Below, in pieces: positions 24,451-33,285 of a DNA stretch of 64,000 bases. The notes beneath the pieces are model-generated. The model saw only the letters and a program-made list of their open reading frames with translations. It did no database searches and was not told the DNA's origin. The stretch comes from Thermococcus sp. JdF3. Its GTDB lineage: Archaea; Methanobacteriota_B; Thermococci; Thermococcales; Thermococcaceae. Position 1 is the first letter of the stretch; every line of letters starts with the position of its first letter. The stretch lies in NCBI RefSeq assembly GCF_012027495.1, contig NZ_SNUK01000001.1, positions 248,001 to 312,000 of the forward strand, given 5' to 3'. Both the position numbers and the translations under genes were made by a program.

Positions 24451-25561
24451 CTCTCTCCCATCCCCTAACTTTTCCCCTCATGTAGATTCCAACAAGAACC
24501 GCCACCGCGACGTCCGCCAGTGCAAACAGGAGCTTCGTGAAGACCTCTATGTCGGAGAGCGTCAGTATGGCCATCGCGTAGCGGGTGGTGAGGTCTATCG
24601 TCACCCACAGGGCCGGCATCATGAGCAGCGTTGATGTGTAGTACCAGATGTGGTGGTCCTTCCTCAGGTAGGACTGTATCACCTTACCGGTTATCATGAC
24701 AGCTACCCCTATTATCAGGGAGGGGTTGAGTGCGTTGATGTAGATCAGCATCGCGAGGAGCGGCGTTCCTGGATAACTGCCTATCAGCTCCAGGGAGTAC
24801 TCCTCGAGCCGGAAATATGCGTTTATCGCACCTCCAATGATGATCAGCGCTCCGGCTATGACCGAGATGACGAAGACGAACTGCTTGGCTATGGTCTCAC
24901 GGACGTTGAATCTGAAGCCCTTGGTGAAGAAGTAGCCGCCGATGAAGAGCAGTATCGTGCCGGTTATCGTGGCGGAGATTATCTTAACGCTCTCCGGATA
25001 CCAGACGCCGATGAGGCGTGCTATCCCGTACAGCAGGAGTATCATTCCGGGAATGCCGAGGACTACCTTCGCCACCTCGGGGTCGCTCAGTATCTCCTTA
25101 AGGTAGCGGTAGATGATGTAGTATGTCGTCTCTATGCCCTCGCTCTGTTTGACCACGACGCGGTGGGAGCTTATTATGGGAACCTTTGAGGTTATTATCG
25201 GGAATATCTGCTCGTCCTCTGCCCCGTCGGTTACCGTTATGACTCCGTCGGCAGGGAACCTCTCGAGAACAAGCTCCAGCTGTCTGGCCAGCTCCAGGTC
25301 GCTCTTGACGCCCACCTTGGGGTGGCCGGTTATGAGGGCCACCTGAACGTCTTCGAACTCGTCGCTTTCGCGCAGCCCGTCGTAGAGCTTGACCGCTGCG
25401 TAGACCACGTTGGCGTCGCTGTCCTCGGGGTCCGCAAGGCTCAGCTTGAGAGCCGCATCTATGCAGGCGTCTCGCCCGATGACCGGCCCCTCAACACCGG
25501 CCTTCTGCCCGAAATCGTCGTCGCGGTCTATAGCGAGAATCAGTGCTTTAATATCAACCAC
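24428..25561 (-). CDS. DUF373-family membrane protein
   Basis: A 377-residue protein of archaeal family DUF373. The N-terminal 130 residues form a soluble alpha/beta domain starting VDIKALILAIDRDDDFGQKAG, with a conserved RDDD acidic cluster and TGHPKVGVKSD. The rest holds about six membrane helices between residues 155 and 370 (for example VVLGIPGMILLLYGIARLIG). A GTG start overlaps the upstream gene's stop, indicating coupling. The family has no known function. The acidic motif in the soluble part suggests nucleotide or metal binding. Confidence 0.85.
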   Translation of the reverse strand: MVDIKALILAIDRDDDFGQKAGVEGPVIGRDACIDAALKLSLADPEDSDANVVYAAVKLYDGLRESDEFEDVQVALITGHPKVGVKSDLELARQLELVLERFPADGVITVTDGAEDEQIFPIITSKVPIISSHRVVVKQSEGIETTYYIIYRYLKEILSDPEVAKVVLGIPGMILLLYGIARLIGVWYPESVKIISATITGTILLFIGGYFFTKGFRFNVRETIAKQFVFVISVIAGALIIIGGAINAYFRLEEYSLELIGSYPGTPLLAMLIYINALNPSLIIGVAVMITGKVIQSYLRKDHHIWYYTSTLLMMPALWVTIDLTTRYAMAILTLSDIEVFTKLLFALADVAVAVLVGIYMRGKVRGWERVEAGASA

Positions 25562-25856
25562 CCCTCACCTTCTCCATCACGGATTTAACCTTGTCCTCCA
25601 TGTGCCTCTCCCTGTCGCGCCGGTCGTCAATCCTGACGGTGGTTGAAACCCTTTCCGCCCCGAGCTTGAAGGTCAGCTCGTGGGCCTCCTCGATTATCTC
25701 GAATGCTTCCCTTACCGTTGGAACCTCTATGATCGTGGCCATCGGCGTCAGTTGATACTTAACCCCCTTCCTCTCTAAAAGCTTTACCACTTCCGCTACG
25801 TACCTGCTCAGGCTCTTCTCTCCGAGGGGGACGATAACGAACTCGACGATGACCAT
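25554..25856 (-). CDS. MTH1187/YkoF-like thiamine-binding protein
   Basis: A 100-residue protein of the MTH1187 (DUF77) family. It starts MVIVEFVIVPLGEKSLSRYV and has YQLTPMATIIEVPT, the conserved thiamine-pocket strand, then AFEIIEEAHE. Relatives form ferredoxin-fold tetramers that bind thiamine or its hydroxymethylpyrimidine part. GGGTG lies eight bases ahead of the ATG at 25856; a GTG three codons upstream is less likely. First gene of the DUF373/coiled-coil operon. Confidence 0.88.
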   Translation of the reverse strand: MVIVEFVIVPLGEKSLSRYVAEVVKLLERKGVKYQLTPMATIIEVPTVREAFEIIEEAHELTFKLGAERVSTTVRIDDRRDRERHMEDKVKSVMEKVRGG

Positions 25857-25948
25857 CTTCGACACCCGACTTAACTTTTTTCGGCAATCTTTTAAGGGTT
25901 GCGGGAAAGCTAAATAACCCCAAGTGCAACTCCTTTAGGGGTGAGACC

Positions 25949-26566
25949 GTGTACATGATCAGGGATGAGTGGGGGGAGTTCCTCGTCAGGCTCGCGAGAA
26001 AAGCCGTTGAGGAGTACGTCAGGAACGGCAGGACGATAAGGCCACCTGAGGACACACCACCTGAACTCTGGGAGAAGATGGGAGTCTTTGTGACGCTGAA
26101 CAAACGCCATGCCCCGCCTCAGATGGCCCTGAGGGGCTGTATAGGCTTTCCCCTGCCGATTTACCCGCTGGTGGAGGCCACTATAAAGGCGGCAATCTAC
26201 GCGGCCGTGGACGACCCGCGCTTCCCGCCGGTCAGGGAAAGCGAGCTGAACGATCTTGTAGTTGAGGTCAGCGTTCTGACACCGCCAGAACCCATAGAGG
26301 GGCCGCCCGAGGAAAGGCCGGGGAGGATAAAGGTCGGCCGCGATGGACTGATAATCGAGAAGGGCATCTACTCGGGTTTGCTGCTCCCGCAGGTGCCGAT
26401 AGAGTGGGGCTGGGACGAGGAGGAGTTCTTAGCCCAGACCTGCTGGAAGGCCGGATTACCTCCAGACTGTTGGCTCGATGAGGATACGAAGGTCTACCGC
26501 TTTACCGCAGAGATATTTGAGGAAGAACGCCCCGGCGGCTCGGTGAGGAGGAAGCCGCTGGTTTAA
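25949..26566 (+). CDS. AMMECR1-domain protein
   Basis: A 205-residue AMMECR1 protein. The family signature LRGCIGFPLP lies near residue 67, followed by ATIKAAIYAAVDDPRFPPV and VEVSVLTPPEPI. It ends with GLLLPQVPIEWGWDEEEFL and KAGLPPDCWL, again typical. Thermococcal homologues have been solved as two-domain folds, but no reaction is established; linkage to MEMO/HPC proteins has been noted in other genomes. Start is GTG 25949 by homology (MYxIRDEW); the in-frame ATG at 25955 has better spacing to GGTGAG and cannot be excluded. The gene reads opposite to its left-hand neighbours. Confidence 0.9.
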   Translation: MYMIRDEWGEFLVRLARKAVEEYVRNGRTIRPPEDTPPELWEKMGVFVTLNKRHAPPQMALRGCIGFPLPIYPLVEATIKAAIYAAVDDPRFPPVRESELNDLVVEVSVLTPPEPIEGPPEERPGRIKVGRDGLIIEKGIYSGLLLPQVPIEWGWDEEEFLAQTCWKAGLPPDCWLDEDTKVYRFTAEIFEEERPGGSVRRKPLV

Positions 26567-26571
26567 CTTTC

Positions 26572-27023
26572 TTACCTTGAATCCCAGTAGTCCTTCGGAA
26601 GGAGAACCAGCCCGGGAATTGGCCTGAAGTCATCGTCAAATGTAGCAAGACGTTTAACTCCGTTTTGGAGCATCGTTGCCACTATTCTCGCGTCGTGGGG
26701 GAGGAGGGAGTACTTCTTCATGGTGGCAATCGTTATGTAGACGTCCGCGTCCGTGAGGATTGCAACGTCCGCCTCTTCAATCAGCCCCATGACGAGTTCT
26801 ATGGCCTCATCGATGACCTCCTGTCCCTCGGGAGTGTGGAGGCGCTTCTTGACCTCAAAACGGTTTTTCACTCCTTTAAGAGAAAACAGCTTGCGGATTA
26901 TGACGTACACACTCTCATCGACGACGGTCTCGGAAGTTAAGAGGGGGTATCCTCCAGGACTTTCTCCGCGAATTCGGTGAGTTCAGTCTCAACGATGAGG
27001 TTTACGATAACGCTACTGTCCAA
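26572..27023 (-). pseudogene. vapC: vapC-type PIN-domain toxin, interrupted by a one-base frameshift
   Basis: PIN-domain ribonuclease toxin split over two frames. From TTG 27023 the N-terminal part reads LDSSVIVNLIVETELTEFA, with the first catalytic Asp, then stops at 26937 after EDTPS. The other frame picks up exactly there with LLTSETVVDESVYVI, the second acidic residue (Glu), and continues through HDARIVATMLQNG (third) and LATFDDDFRPI (fourth) to 26572. One extra C in the C5 run at 26943-26947 (GGGGG on the plus strand) restores a single frame of 150 codons. So it is a decayed or phase-variable toxin, or a sequencing error. It overlaps vapB by 11 bases. Confidence 0.75.
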
Positions 27024-27171
27024 GAACGTCCCTGTATTCCTCAATGTACTCACGGAGCTCCCTCCAGGAGCCCTTTATCCTTCTTCTCCTCAGCTTTCTC
27101 GAAAAGTGGCCTGTCCGGAGCATGTTGGCCAATGCAAAGACCTCATCAAACTCCGAAACCATGCTTTCCAT
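27013..27171 (-). CDS. vapB: vapB-type antitoxin (short)
   Basis: A 52-residue protein beginning MESMVSEFDEVFALANMLR and ending GSWRELREYIEEYRDVLGQ, followed by TAG. The C-terminal WRELREYIEEYRDV stretch is like the toxin-binding tail of thermococcal VapB proteins. It overlaps the start of the vapC pseudogene by 11 bases, the usual order for vapBC. No Shine-Dalgarno is seen; a TATA-like GTTAAAAG about 25 bases ahead suggests a leaderless message. The DNA-binding half is very short, so the N-terminus may be trimmed. Confidence 0.65.
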   Translation of the reverse strand: MESMVSEFDEVFALANMLRTGHFSRKLRRRRIKGSWRELREYIEEYRDVLGQ

Positions 27172-27196
27172 GTGTATGATTTAGGGGGCCCAACTT

Positions 27197-28552
27197 TTAA
27201 CCCTTTCTCATCTTCGCTATAAAAAAGCTGTTGCAGTCGTGCCTGTGCGTCCACGCTCTAAAGACCTTCTCCCCTACCTCAAGGAAGCCCCTGTCGCCCC
27301 AGCTGAAGTCGTAGGGAACGAGCTCCAGTCCGGCCCTGTTTATCGCGAAGAGCACGTTCTCTTCGTCCTCGTCAACCCTTATGGAGCACGTCGAATACGT
27401 CATCTCGCCGCCGTCGCGGAGGTTCTCGTACGCGTTGCGGAGCATGTTGCGCTGGACGCTTATGATGCGCTTTATCTTCTCCTCGTTGAAGCGCCATTTT
27501 ACCTCGGGGAACTGGCGGTAGGTTCCGGAGCTTGAGCACGGTGCATCGAGGATTATCTTATCGAACTTCTCCCTGTCCTTGAAGCTCTGGCCGTCCGCGT
27601 GAACCAGCTTGACGTTTTTAATGCCGAGAAGTTTCATCTTTTCCCTCATGCGCATGAGCCTGTCGTAAGAGTAATCCACCGCCACTATCTCACCGCGGTT
27701 CTCCATCAGAGCAGCAGCGTGAAAGGTCTTGCTCCCCGGCGCGGCCGCCAGGTCGAGGACCCTCTCACCAGGCTCCGGGGCCAGAACGTGGGCGACGTAA
27801 GCGCTCGCCAGATCCTGAATCACGAACTTCCCTTCCCTGTACCAGTCGAGCCTCGTTACGGGCGTTTTGTAGTCGAGAACCTTCAGGACATCGGGGACGG
27901 GGGTTCTTGCCGTCCTTACCCCGTTCTCCTCAAGATAATCGCGGAGGGAATCGACGTCCGTTTTCAGCGTGTTGGCCCGGACGTAATAGCGTTGCGGCCT
28001 GTTGTTGCTTAGGAGCAGGCGAACGGCTTCATCGTAGCCGAGGAGGTCTATCACGTACTCAACGTACCAGCGCGGGTGGGAGAAGCGGACGGAGAGCCAC
28101 TCGATTCTGTCACGCTCCTTGAGCTTCTTGAGCGCCTTATCAACGTCGAACCTCTCTATCGAGTGCATGAGCGCGTTGACGAACTTTGCCCTGCTGAAGT
28201 CAAAGCGCTCCTTGACGACGCGGATTATCGAGTCTGTAGCTATTGCCGGCGGAACCCTTCTGAAGTGTATCTCAAAGGTTCCTATGCGGAGGAGATTAGC
28301 CAGGTAAGGGTCGAGATCTTCGACCTTTGAGCCTTTAAGCACAGAATTGATTATGAAGTCTATTTTAGCGCGCCACTTCTCTATCTCGAAGACGTAGGCG
28401 TGGGCCAATCCGCGGGCCTTGTCCCTGTCCCTGCCAGCTACCCGCTTAAAGACCCTCTCGAGGGCGTGCTTCGACGACAGCTCGCGCTCCTCAACCAGGC
28501 TTAAAGCGTCGGCCACAACTTCCTGAAAGCTCACCCTGTAAAACAGCTCCAT
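27197..28552 (-). CDS. RNA cytosine-5 methyltransferase (NOL1/NOP2/Sun, RsmB/NSUN-like)
   Basis: A 451-residue SAM-dependent m5C methyltransferase. Residues 1-150 form a NusB-like RNA-binding domain (AHAYVFEIEKWRAKIDFI, then PYLANLLRIGTFEI). The catalytic half has the SAM site LDLAAAPGSKTFHAA near residue 257, motif IV DAPCSSSGTYRQFPE near 330 and motif VI MTYSTCSIRVDEDEENV near 383, which together give the two catalytic cysteines. The frame stays open for another 124 codons upstream, but a TATA box (TTTTTAAAC, about 28573-28581) stands some 25 bases ahead of ATG 28552, so a leaderless start there is preferred. Archaeal relatives modify tRNA or rRNA. Confidence 0.92.
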   Translation of the reverse strand: MELFYRVSFQEVVADALSLVEERELSSKHALERVFKRVAGRDRDKARGLAHAYVFEIEKWRAKIDFIINSVLKGSKVEDLDPYLANLLRIGTFEIHFRRVPPAIATDSIIRVVKERFDFSRAKFVNALMHSIERFDVDKALKKLKERDRIEWLSVRFSHPRWYVEYVIDLLGYDEAVRLLLSNNRPQRYYVRANTLKTDVDSLRDYLEENGVRTARTPVPDVLKVLDYKTPVTRLDWYREGKFVIQDLASAYVAHVLAPEPGERVLDLAAAPGSKTFHAAALMENRGEIVAVDYSYDRLMRMREKMKLLGIKNVKLVHADGQSFKDREKFDKIILDAPCSSSGTYRQFPEVKWRFNEEKIKRIISVQRNMLRNAYENLRDGGEMTYSTCSIRVDEDEENVLFAINRAGLELVPYDFSWGDRGFLEVGEKVFRAWTHRHDCNSFFIAKMRKG

Positions 28553-28655
28553 GGACGGGGCTCTGAGCGGGAGTTTAAAAAGGTGGTGGTGTGTTTCTAC
28601 TTTGTTCGCCGAAATACTTATTACCTTGGAACGTGGGATTAACGTGGTGGAGTCA

Positions 28656-29210
28656 ATGAAGCTGAGCAGTGTGGTGGCCCTTGCGGTGTTGCTGATAGTC
28701 CTGGTTTCGGCCCTCCATCTCCACGTCCAGAGAGAGCGTTTGGACGCCTTTATTGAGGGGCAGAGGGACTGTGAAGGATCTTGGATCCATCTCGTCACCT
28801 TCTCCACGATGGTTGATATCCAGTTCCACTCCAAGAACGCAATAGAGGCGCTCAACTCGAATTCCACTGCCGTGTTTAACCTTTCCACCGTTGAACTTGA
28901 GGGTGATTTTCTGAGCCTCCTCAATCACTTAATCGAGACCGCGGATTACCTTGAACTGGACACGTTCAACGATTCGGTTCTTGTAATGGTCGATACTGGG
29001 CCGTGCCTGGATTTTCTAAACGTCTCAAGAACGGCTTTCATCAACGGAACTGCCAACGTCTCCGCCGTCCGTGAGGGATTAAACCTGATTCACGACTTTG
29101 CAACGGAATGGCGAGAGAACGGCGACTACCCCAGTGAAGAGCTTTTGAAAGCCAACGCCGAGCTTCAGCGGAAGTGCGGTGCCCTTGTTCCAAGAGTTGT
29201 GAGCCCTTGA
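28656..29210 (+). CDS. Exported or membrane-anchored small protein, unknown
   Basis: A 184-residue protein with a single N-terminal signal or anchor helix (residues 5-20, SVVALAVLLIVLVSAL) and a mostly helical outer part with several NxS/NxT sites (NSNSTAV, NVSRT, NGTANVS). Three Cys residues (RDCEG, GPCLD, RKCGA) are outside. GTGGTGGAG precedes the ATG at 28656. It reads divergently from the methyltransferase and upstream of polB. No family recognised. Confidence 0.65.
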   Translation: MKLSSVVALAVLLIVLVSALHLHVQRERLDAFIEGQRDCEGSWIHLVTFSTMVDIQFHSKNAIEALNSNSTAVFNLSTVELEGDFLSLLNHLIETADYLELDTFNDSVLVMVDTGPCLDFLNVSRTAFINGTANVSAVREGLNLIHDFATEWRENGDYPSEELLKANAELQRKCGALVPRVVSP

Positions 29211-29291
29211 TTGTTGTTTTCTCCTCTTTTCTGATAACATCGATGGCGAAGTTTATTAGTTCTCAGTTCGATAATCAGGCAGGTGTTGGTC

Positions 29292-32200
29292 ATGATCCTT
29301 GACGTTGATTACATCACCGAGAATGGAAAGCCCGTCATCAGGGTCTTCAAGAAGGAGAACGGCGAGTTCAGGATTGAATACGACCGCGAGTTCGAGCCCT
29401 ACTTCTACGCGCTCCTCAGGGACGACTCTGCCATCGAAGAAATCAAAAAGATAACCGCGGAGAGGCACGGCAGGGTCGTTAAGGTTAAGCGCGCGGAGAA
29501 GGTGAAGAAAAAGTTCCTCGGCAGGTCTGTGGAGGTCTGGGTCCTCTACTTCACGCACCCGCAGGACGTTCCGGCAATCCGCGACAAAATAAGGAAGCAC
29601 CCCGCGGTCATCGACATCTACGAGTACGACATACCCTTCGCCAAGCGCTACCTCATAGACAAGGGCCTAATCCCGATGGAAGGTGAGGAAGAGCTTAAAC
29701 TCATGTCCTTCGACATCGAGACGCTCTACCACGAGGGAGAAGAGTTTGGAACCGGGCCGATTCTGATGATAAGCTACGCCGATGAAAGCGAGGCGCGCGT
29801 GATAACCTGGAAGAAGATCGACCTTCCTTACGTTGAGGTTGTCTCCACCGAGAAGGAGATGATTAAGCGCTTCTTGAGGGTCGTTAAGGAGAAGGACCCG
29901 GACGTGCTGATAACATACAACGGCGACAACTTCGACTTCGCCTACCTGAAAAAGCGCTGTGAGAAGCTTGGCGTGAGCTTTACCCTCGGGAGGGACGGGA
30001 GCGAGCCGAAGATACAGCGCATGGGGGACAGGTTTGCGGTCGAGGTGAAGGGCAGGGTACACTTCGACCTTTATCCAGTCATAAGGCGCACCATAAACCT
30101 CCCGACCTACACCCTTGAGGCTGTATACGAGGCGGTTTTCGGCAAGCCCAAGGAGAAGGTCTACGCCGAGGAGATAGCCACCGCCTGGGAGACCGGCGAG
30201 GGGCTTGAGAGGGTCGCGCGCTACTCGATGGAGGACGCGAGGGTTACCTACGAGCTTGGCAGGGAGTTCTTCCCGATGGAGGCCCAGCTTTCCAGGCTCA
30301 TCGGCCAAGGCCTCTGGGACGTTTCCCGCTCCAGCACCGGCAACCTCGTCGAGTGGTTCCTCCTAAGGAAGGCCTACGAGAGGAACGAACTCGCTCCCAA
30401 CAAGCCCGACGAGAGGGAGCTGGCGAGGAGAAGGGGGGGCTACGCCGGTGGCTACGTCAAGGAGCCGGAGCGGGGACTGTGGGACAATATCGTGTATCTA
30501 GACTTTCGTAGTCTCTACCCTTCAATCATAATCACCCACAACGTCTCGCCAGATACGCTCAACCGCGAGGGGTGTAGGAGCTACGACGTTGCCCCCGAGG
30601 TCGGTCACAAGTTCTGCAAGGACTTCCCCGGCTTCATTCCGAGCCTGCTCGGAAACCTGCTGGAGGAAAGGCAGAAGATAAAGAGGAAGATGAAGGCAAC
30701 TCTCGACCCGCTGGAGAAGAATCTCCTCGATTACAGGCAACGCGCCATCAAGATTCTCGCCAACAGCCTTCTTCCCGGGGAGTGGGTTGCGGTCATTGAA
30801 GGGGGGAAACTCAGGCCCGTCCGCATCGGCGAGCTGGTTGATGGACTGATGGAAGCCAGCGGGGAGAGGGTGAAAAGAGACGGCGACACCGAGGTCCTTG
30901 AAGTCGAGGGGCTTTACGCCCTCTCCTTCGACAGGGAGTCCAAGAAAGCCCGCACAATGCCGGTGAAAGCCGTGATAAGGCACCGCTATGCCGGGGAAGT
31001 TTACAGAATAGCTCTCAACTCCGGAAGGAGGATAAGCGTGACGCGGGGCCACAGCCTCTTCGCGTACCGGGACGGCGAGCTTGTGGAGGTGACGGGGGAG
31101 GAGGTCAAGCCCGGCGACCTCCTGGCGGTGCCAAAGCGGATAACCCTCCCGGAGAGGAGGGAGAGGCTCAACATCGTTGAACTGCTCCTCGAACTGCCCG
31201 AGGAGGAAACGGCCGACATCGTCATGACAATTCCGGCAAAGGGTAGAAAGAACTTCTTCAGGGGAATGCTCAGAACCCTCCGCTGGATTTTCGGGGAGGA
31301 GAAGAGGCCGAGGGCGGCCAGGCGCTACCTGGAGCACCTTGCTGGGCTCGGCTACGTGAAGCTGAGGAAAATCGGCTACGGGGTGGTTGATAGGGAGGGA
31401 CTGGAAAGGTACCGCGCGCTCTACGAGAGGCTCGTGGAGGTAATCCGCTACAACGGCAACAGGGGGGAGTTCATCGCCGATTTCAACGCGCTCCGCCCCG
31501 TCCTCCGCCTGATGCCCGAGAAGGAGCTTGAAGAGTGGCTCGTTGGGACGAGGAACGGGTTCAGGATAAGGCCGTTCATAGAGGTTGATTGGAAGTTCGC
31601 AAAGCTCCTCGGCTACTACGTGAGCGAGGGGAGCGCCGGGAAGTGGAAAAACCGGACCGGGGGCTGGAGCTACTCGGTGAGGCTTTACAACGAGGACGGG
31701 AGCGTTCTCGACGACATGGAGAGACTCGCGAGGGAGTTCTTTGGGGGCGTGAGGCGCGGGGGGAACTACGTCGAGATTTCAAAGAAGATGGCCTACATAA
31801 TCTTCGAGGGGCTCTGCGGTTCACCGGCCGAGAACAAGAGGGTTCCGTGGCTTATCTTCACGTCCCCTGAGGAGGTCCGCTGGGCCTTCCTTGAGGGGTA
31901 CTTCATCGGCGACGGCGACGTTCACCCGAGCAAGATGGTTCGGCTCTCCACCAAGAGCGAGCTTCTGGCTAACGGCCTCGTCCTGCTCCTGAACTCGCTG
32001 GGCGTCTCAGCGATAAAGCTCCGCCACGACAGCGGGGTTTACAGGGTCTACGTGAACGAGGAACTGCCCTTTACAGAGTACCGGAAGCGGAAGAACGCCT
32101 ACTACTCCCACGTCATACCGAGGGAAGTGCTGGAGGAGACCTTCGGCCGGGCCTTCCAGAAGAACATGAGTCACGGGAAATTCAGGGAGCTGGTGGAAAG

Positions 32201-33233
32201 CGGGGAGCTCGACGCGGAAAGGGCCGGTAGGATAGGCTGGCTCCTCGACGGGGATATAGTCCTCGACAGGGTCTCGGAAGTCAGGAAGGAAAGCTACGAG
32301 GGGTACGTCTACGACCTGAGCGTTGAGGAGGACGAGAACTTCCTGGCGGGCTTTGGGTTCCTCTACGCGCACAACAGCTACTACGGCTACTACGGCTATG
32401 CCAGGGCAAGATGGTACTGCAGGGAGTGCGCCGAGAGCGTTACGGCATGGGGAAGGGAGTACATCGAAATGGTCATCAGAGAGCTTGAGGAAAAGTTCGG
32501 TTTTAAAGTCCTCTATGCAGACACAGACGGTCTCCATGCCACCATTCCTGGAGCGGACGCTGAAACAGTCAAGAAAAAGGCAATGGAGTTCTTAAACTAT
32601 ATCAATCCCAAACTGCCCGGCCTTCTCGAACTCGAATACGAGGGCTTCTACGTCAGGGGCTTCTTCGTCACGAAGAAAAAGTACGCGGTCATCGACGAGG
32701 AGGGCAAGATAACCACGCGCGGGCTTGAGATAGTCAGGCGCGACTGGAGCGAGATAGCGAAGGAGACGCAGGCGAGGGTTTTGGAGGCGATACTCAGGCA
32801 CGGTGACGTTGAAGAGGCCGTCAGAATTGTCAGGGAAGTCACCGAAAAGCTGAGCAAGTACGAGGTTCCGCCGGAGAAGCTGGTTATCCACGAGCAGATA
32901 ACGCGCGAGCTCAAGGACTACAAGGCCACCGGCCCGCACGTAGCCATAGCGAAGCGTTTGGCCGCCAGAGGTGTTAAAATCCGGCCCGGAACTGTGATAA
33001 GCTACATCGTTCTGAAGGGCTCCGGAAGGATAGGCGACAGGGCGATTCCCTTCGACGAGTTCGACCCGACGAAGCACAAGTACGATGCGGACTACTACAT
33101 CGAGAACCAGGTTCTGCCGGCAGTTGAGAGAATCCTCAGGGCCTTCGGCTACCGCAAGGAAGACCTGCGCTACCAGAAGACGAGGCAGGTCGGGCTTGGC
33201 GCGTGGCTGAAGCCGAAGGGGAAGAAGAAGTGA
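29292..33233 (+). CDS. polB: Family B DNA polymerase with one intein
   Basis: A 1313-residue precursor; the mature polymerase is 776 residues after splicing, close to KOD and 9-degrees-N enzymes. The N-terminal uracil-sensing domain begins [13 protein letters not shown]. The 3'-5' exonuclease acids are in [24 protein letters not shown] and [12 protein letters not shown]. Polymerase motif A is [15 protein letters not shown], motif [15 protein letters not shown] (split by the intein) and motif [12 protein letters not shown]. The tail ends [13 protein letters not shown]. The ATG at 29292 follows AGGTG; upstream GTG 29283 is disfavoured because homologues start MILD. TATA candidate GTTTATTAG at 29251. 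Replication and repair polymerase. Confidence 0.97.
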   Translation: MILDVDYITENGKPVIRVFKKENGEFRIEYDREFEPYFYALLRDDSAIEEIKKITAERHGRVVKVKRAEKVKKKFLGRSVEVWVLYFTHPQDVPAIRDKIRKHPAVIDIYEYDIPFAKRYLIDKGLIPMEGEEELKLMSFDIETLYHEGEEFGTGPILMISYADESEARVITWKKIDLPYVEVVSTEKEMIKRFLRVVKEKDPDVLITYNGDNFDFAYLKKRCEKLGVSFTLGRDGSEPKIQRMGDRFAVEVKGRVHFDLYPVIRRTINLPTYTLEAVYEAVFGKPKEKVYAEEIATAWETGEGLERVARYSMEDARVTYELGREFFPMEAQLSRLIGQGLWDVSRSSTGNLVEWFLLRKAYERNELAPNKPDERELARRRGGYAGGYVKEPERGLWDNIVYLDFRSLYPSIIITHNVSPDTLNREGCRSYDVAPEVGHKFCKDFPGFIPSLLGNLLEERQKIKRKMKATLDPLEKNLLDYRQRAIKILANSLLPGEWVAVIEGGKLRPVRIGELVDGLMEASGERVKRDGDTEVLEVEGLYALSFDRESKKARTMPVKAVIRHRYAGEVYRIALNSGRRISVTRGHSLFAYRDGELVEVTGEEVKPGDLLAVPKRITLPERRERLNIVELLLELPEEETADIVMTIPAKGRKNFFRGMLRTLRWIFGEEKRPRAARRYLEHLAGLGYVKLRKIGYGVVDREGLERYRALYERLVEVIRYNGNRGEFIADFNALRPVLRLMPEKELEEWLVGTRNGFRIRPFIEVDWKFAKLLGYYVSEGSAGKWKNRTGGWSYSVRLYNEDGSVLDDMERLAREFFGGVRRGGNYVEISKKMAYIIFEGLCGSPAENKRVPWLIFTSPEEVRWAFLEGYFIGDGDVHPSKMVRLSTKSELLANGLVLLLNSLGVSAIKLRHDSGVYRVYVNEELPFTEYRKRKNAYYSHVIPREVLEETFGRAFQKNMSHGKFRELVESGELDAERAGRIGWLLDGDIVLDRVSEVRKESYEGYVYDLSVEEDENFLAGFGFLYAHNSYYGYYGYARARWYCRECAESVTAWGREYIEMVIRELEEKFGFKVLYADTDGLHATIPGADAETVKKKAMEFLNYINPKLPGLLELEYEGFYVRGFFVTKKKYAVIDEEGKITTRGLEIVRRDWSEIAKETQARVLEAILRHGDVEEAVRIVREVTEKLSKYEVPPEKLVIHEQITRELKDYKATGPHVAIAKRLAARGVKIRPGTVISYIVLKGSGRIGDRAIPFDEFDPTKHKYDADYYIENQVLPAVERILRAFGYRKEDLRYQKTRQVGLGAWLKPKGKKK
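30765..32375 (+). other. Intein at the pol-b site (motif B) of DNA polymerase, with LAGLIDADG endonuclease
   Basis: A 537-residue in-frame protein intron, residues 492-1028 of the precursor. It starts with Ser ([10 protein letters not shown]), ends LYAHN, and the next extein residue is Ser, so all splicing residues are intact. Block B appears as [11 protein letters not shown]. Two LAGLIDADG motifs are present: [13 protein letters not shown] near residue 775 and [14 protein letters not shown] near 872. Sequence and length are closely similar to Tli Pol-1 (PI-TliII) and the second KOD intein. The endonuclease looks intact, so it may still home. Confidence 0.95.
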
Positions 33234-33285
33234 GGAATTATCTGGTTTCTTTTCCCAGCATTAAATGCTTCCGACATTGCCTTAT

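Noticed and set aside
27197-28924. A longer methyltransferase frame starting at 28924
   Set aside because: The extra 124 residues are antisense to the exported-protein gene and are low in protein-like character; a TATA box 25 bases ahead of ATG 28552 supports the shorter form.
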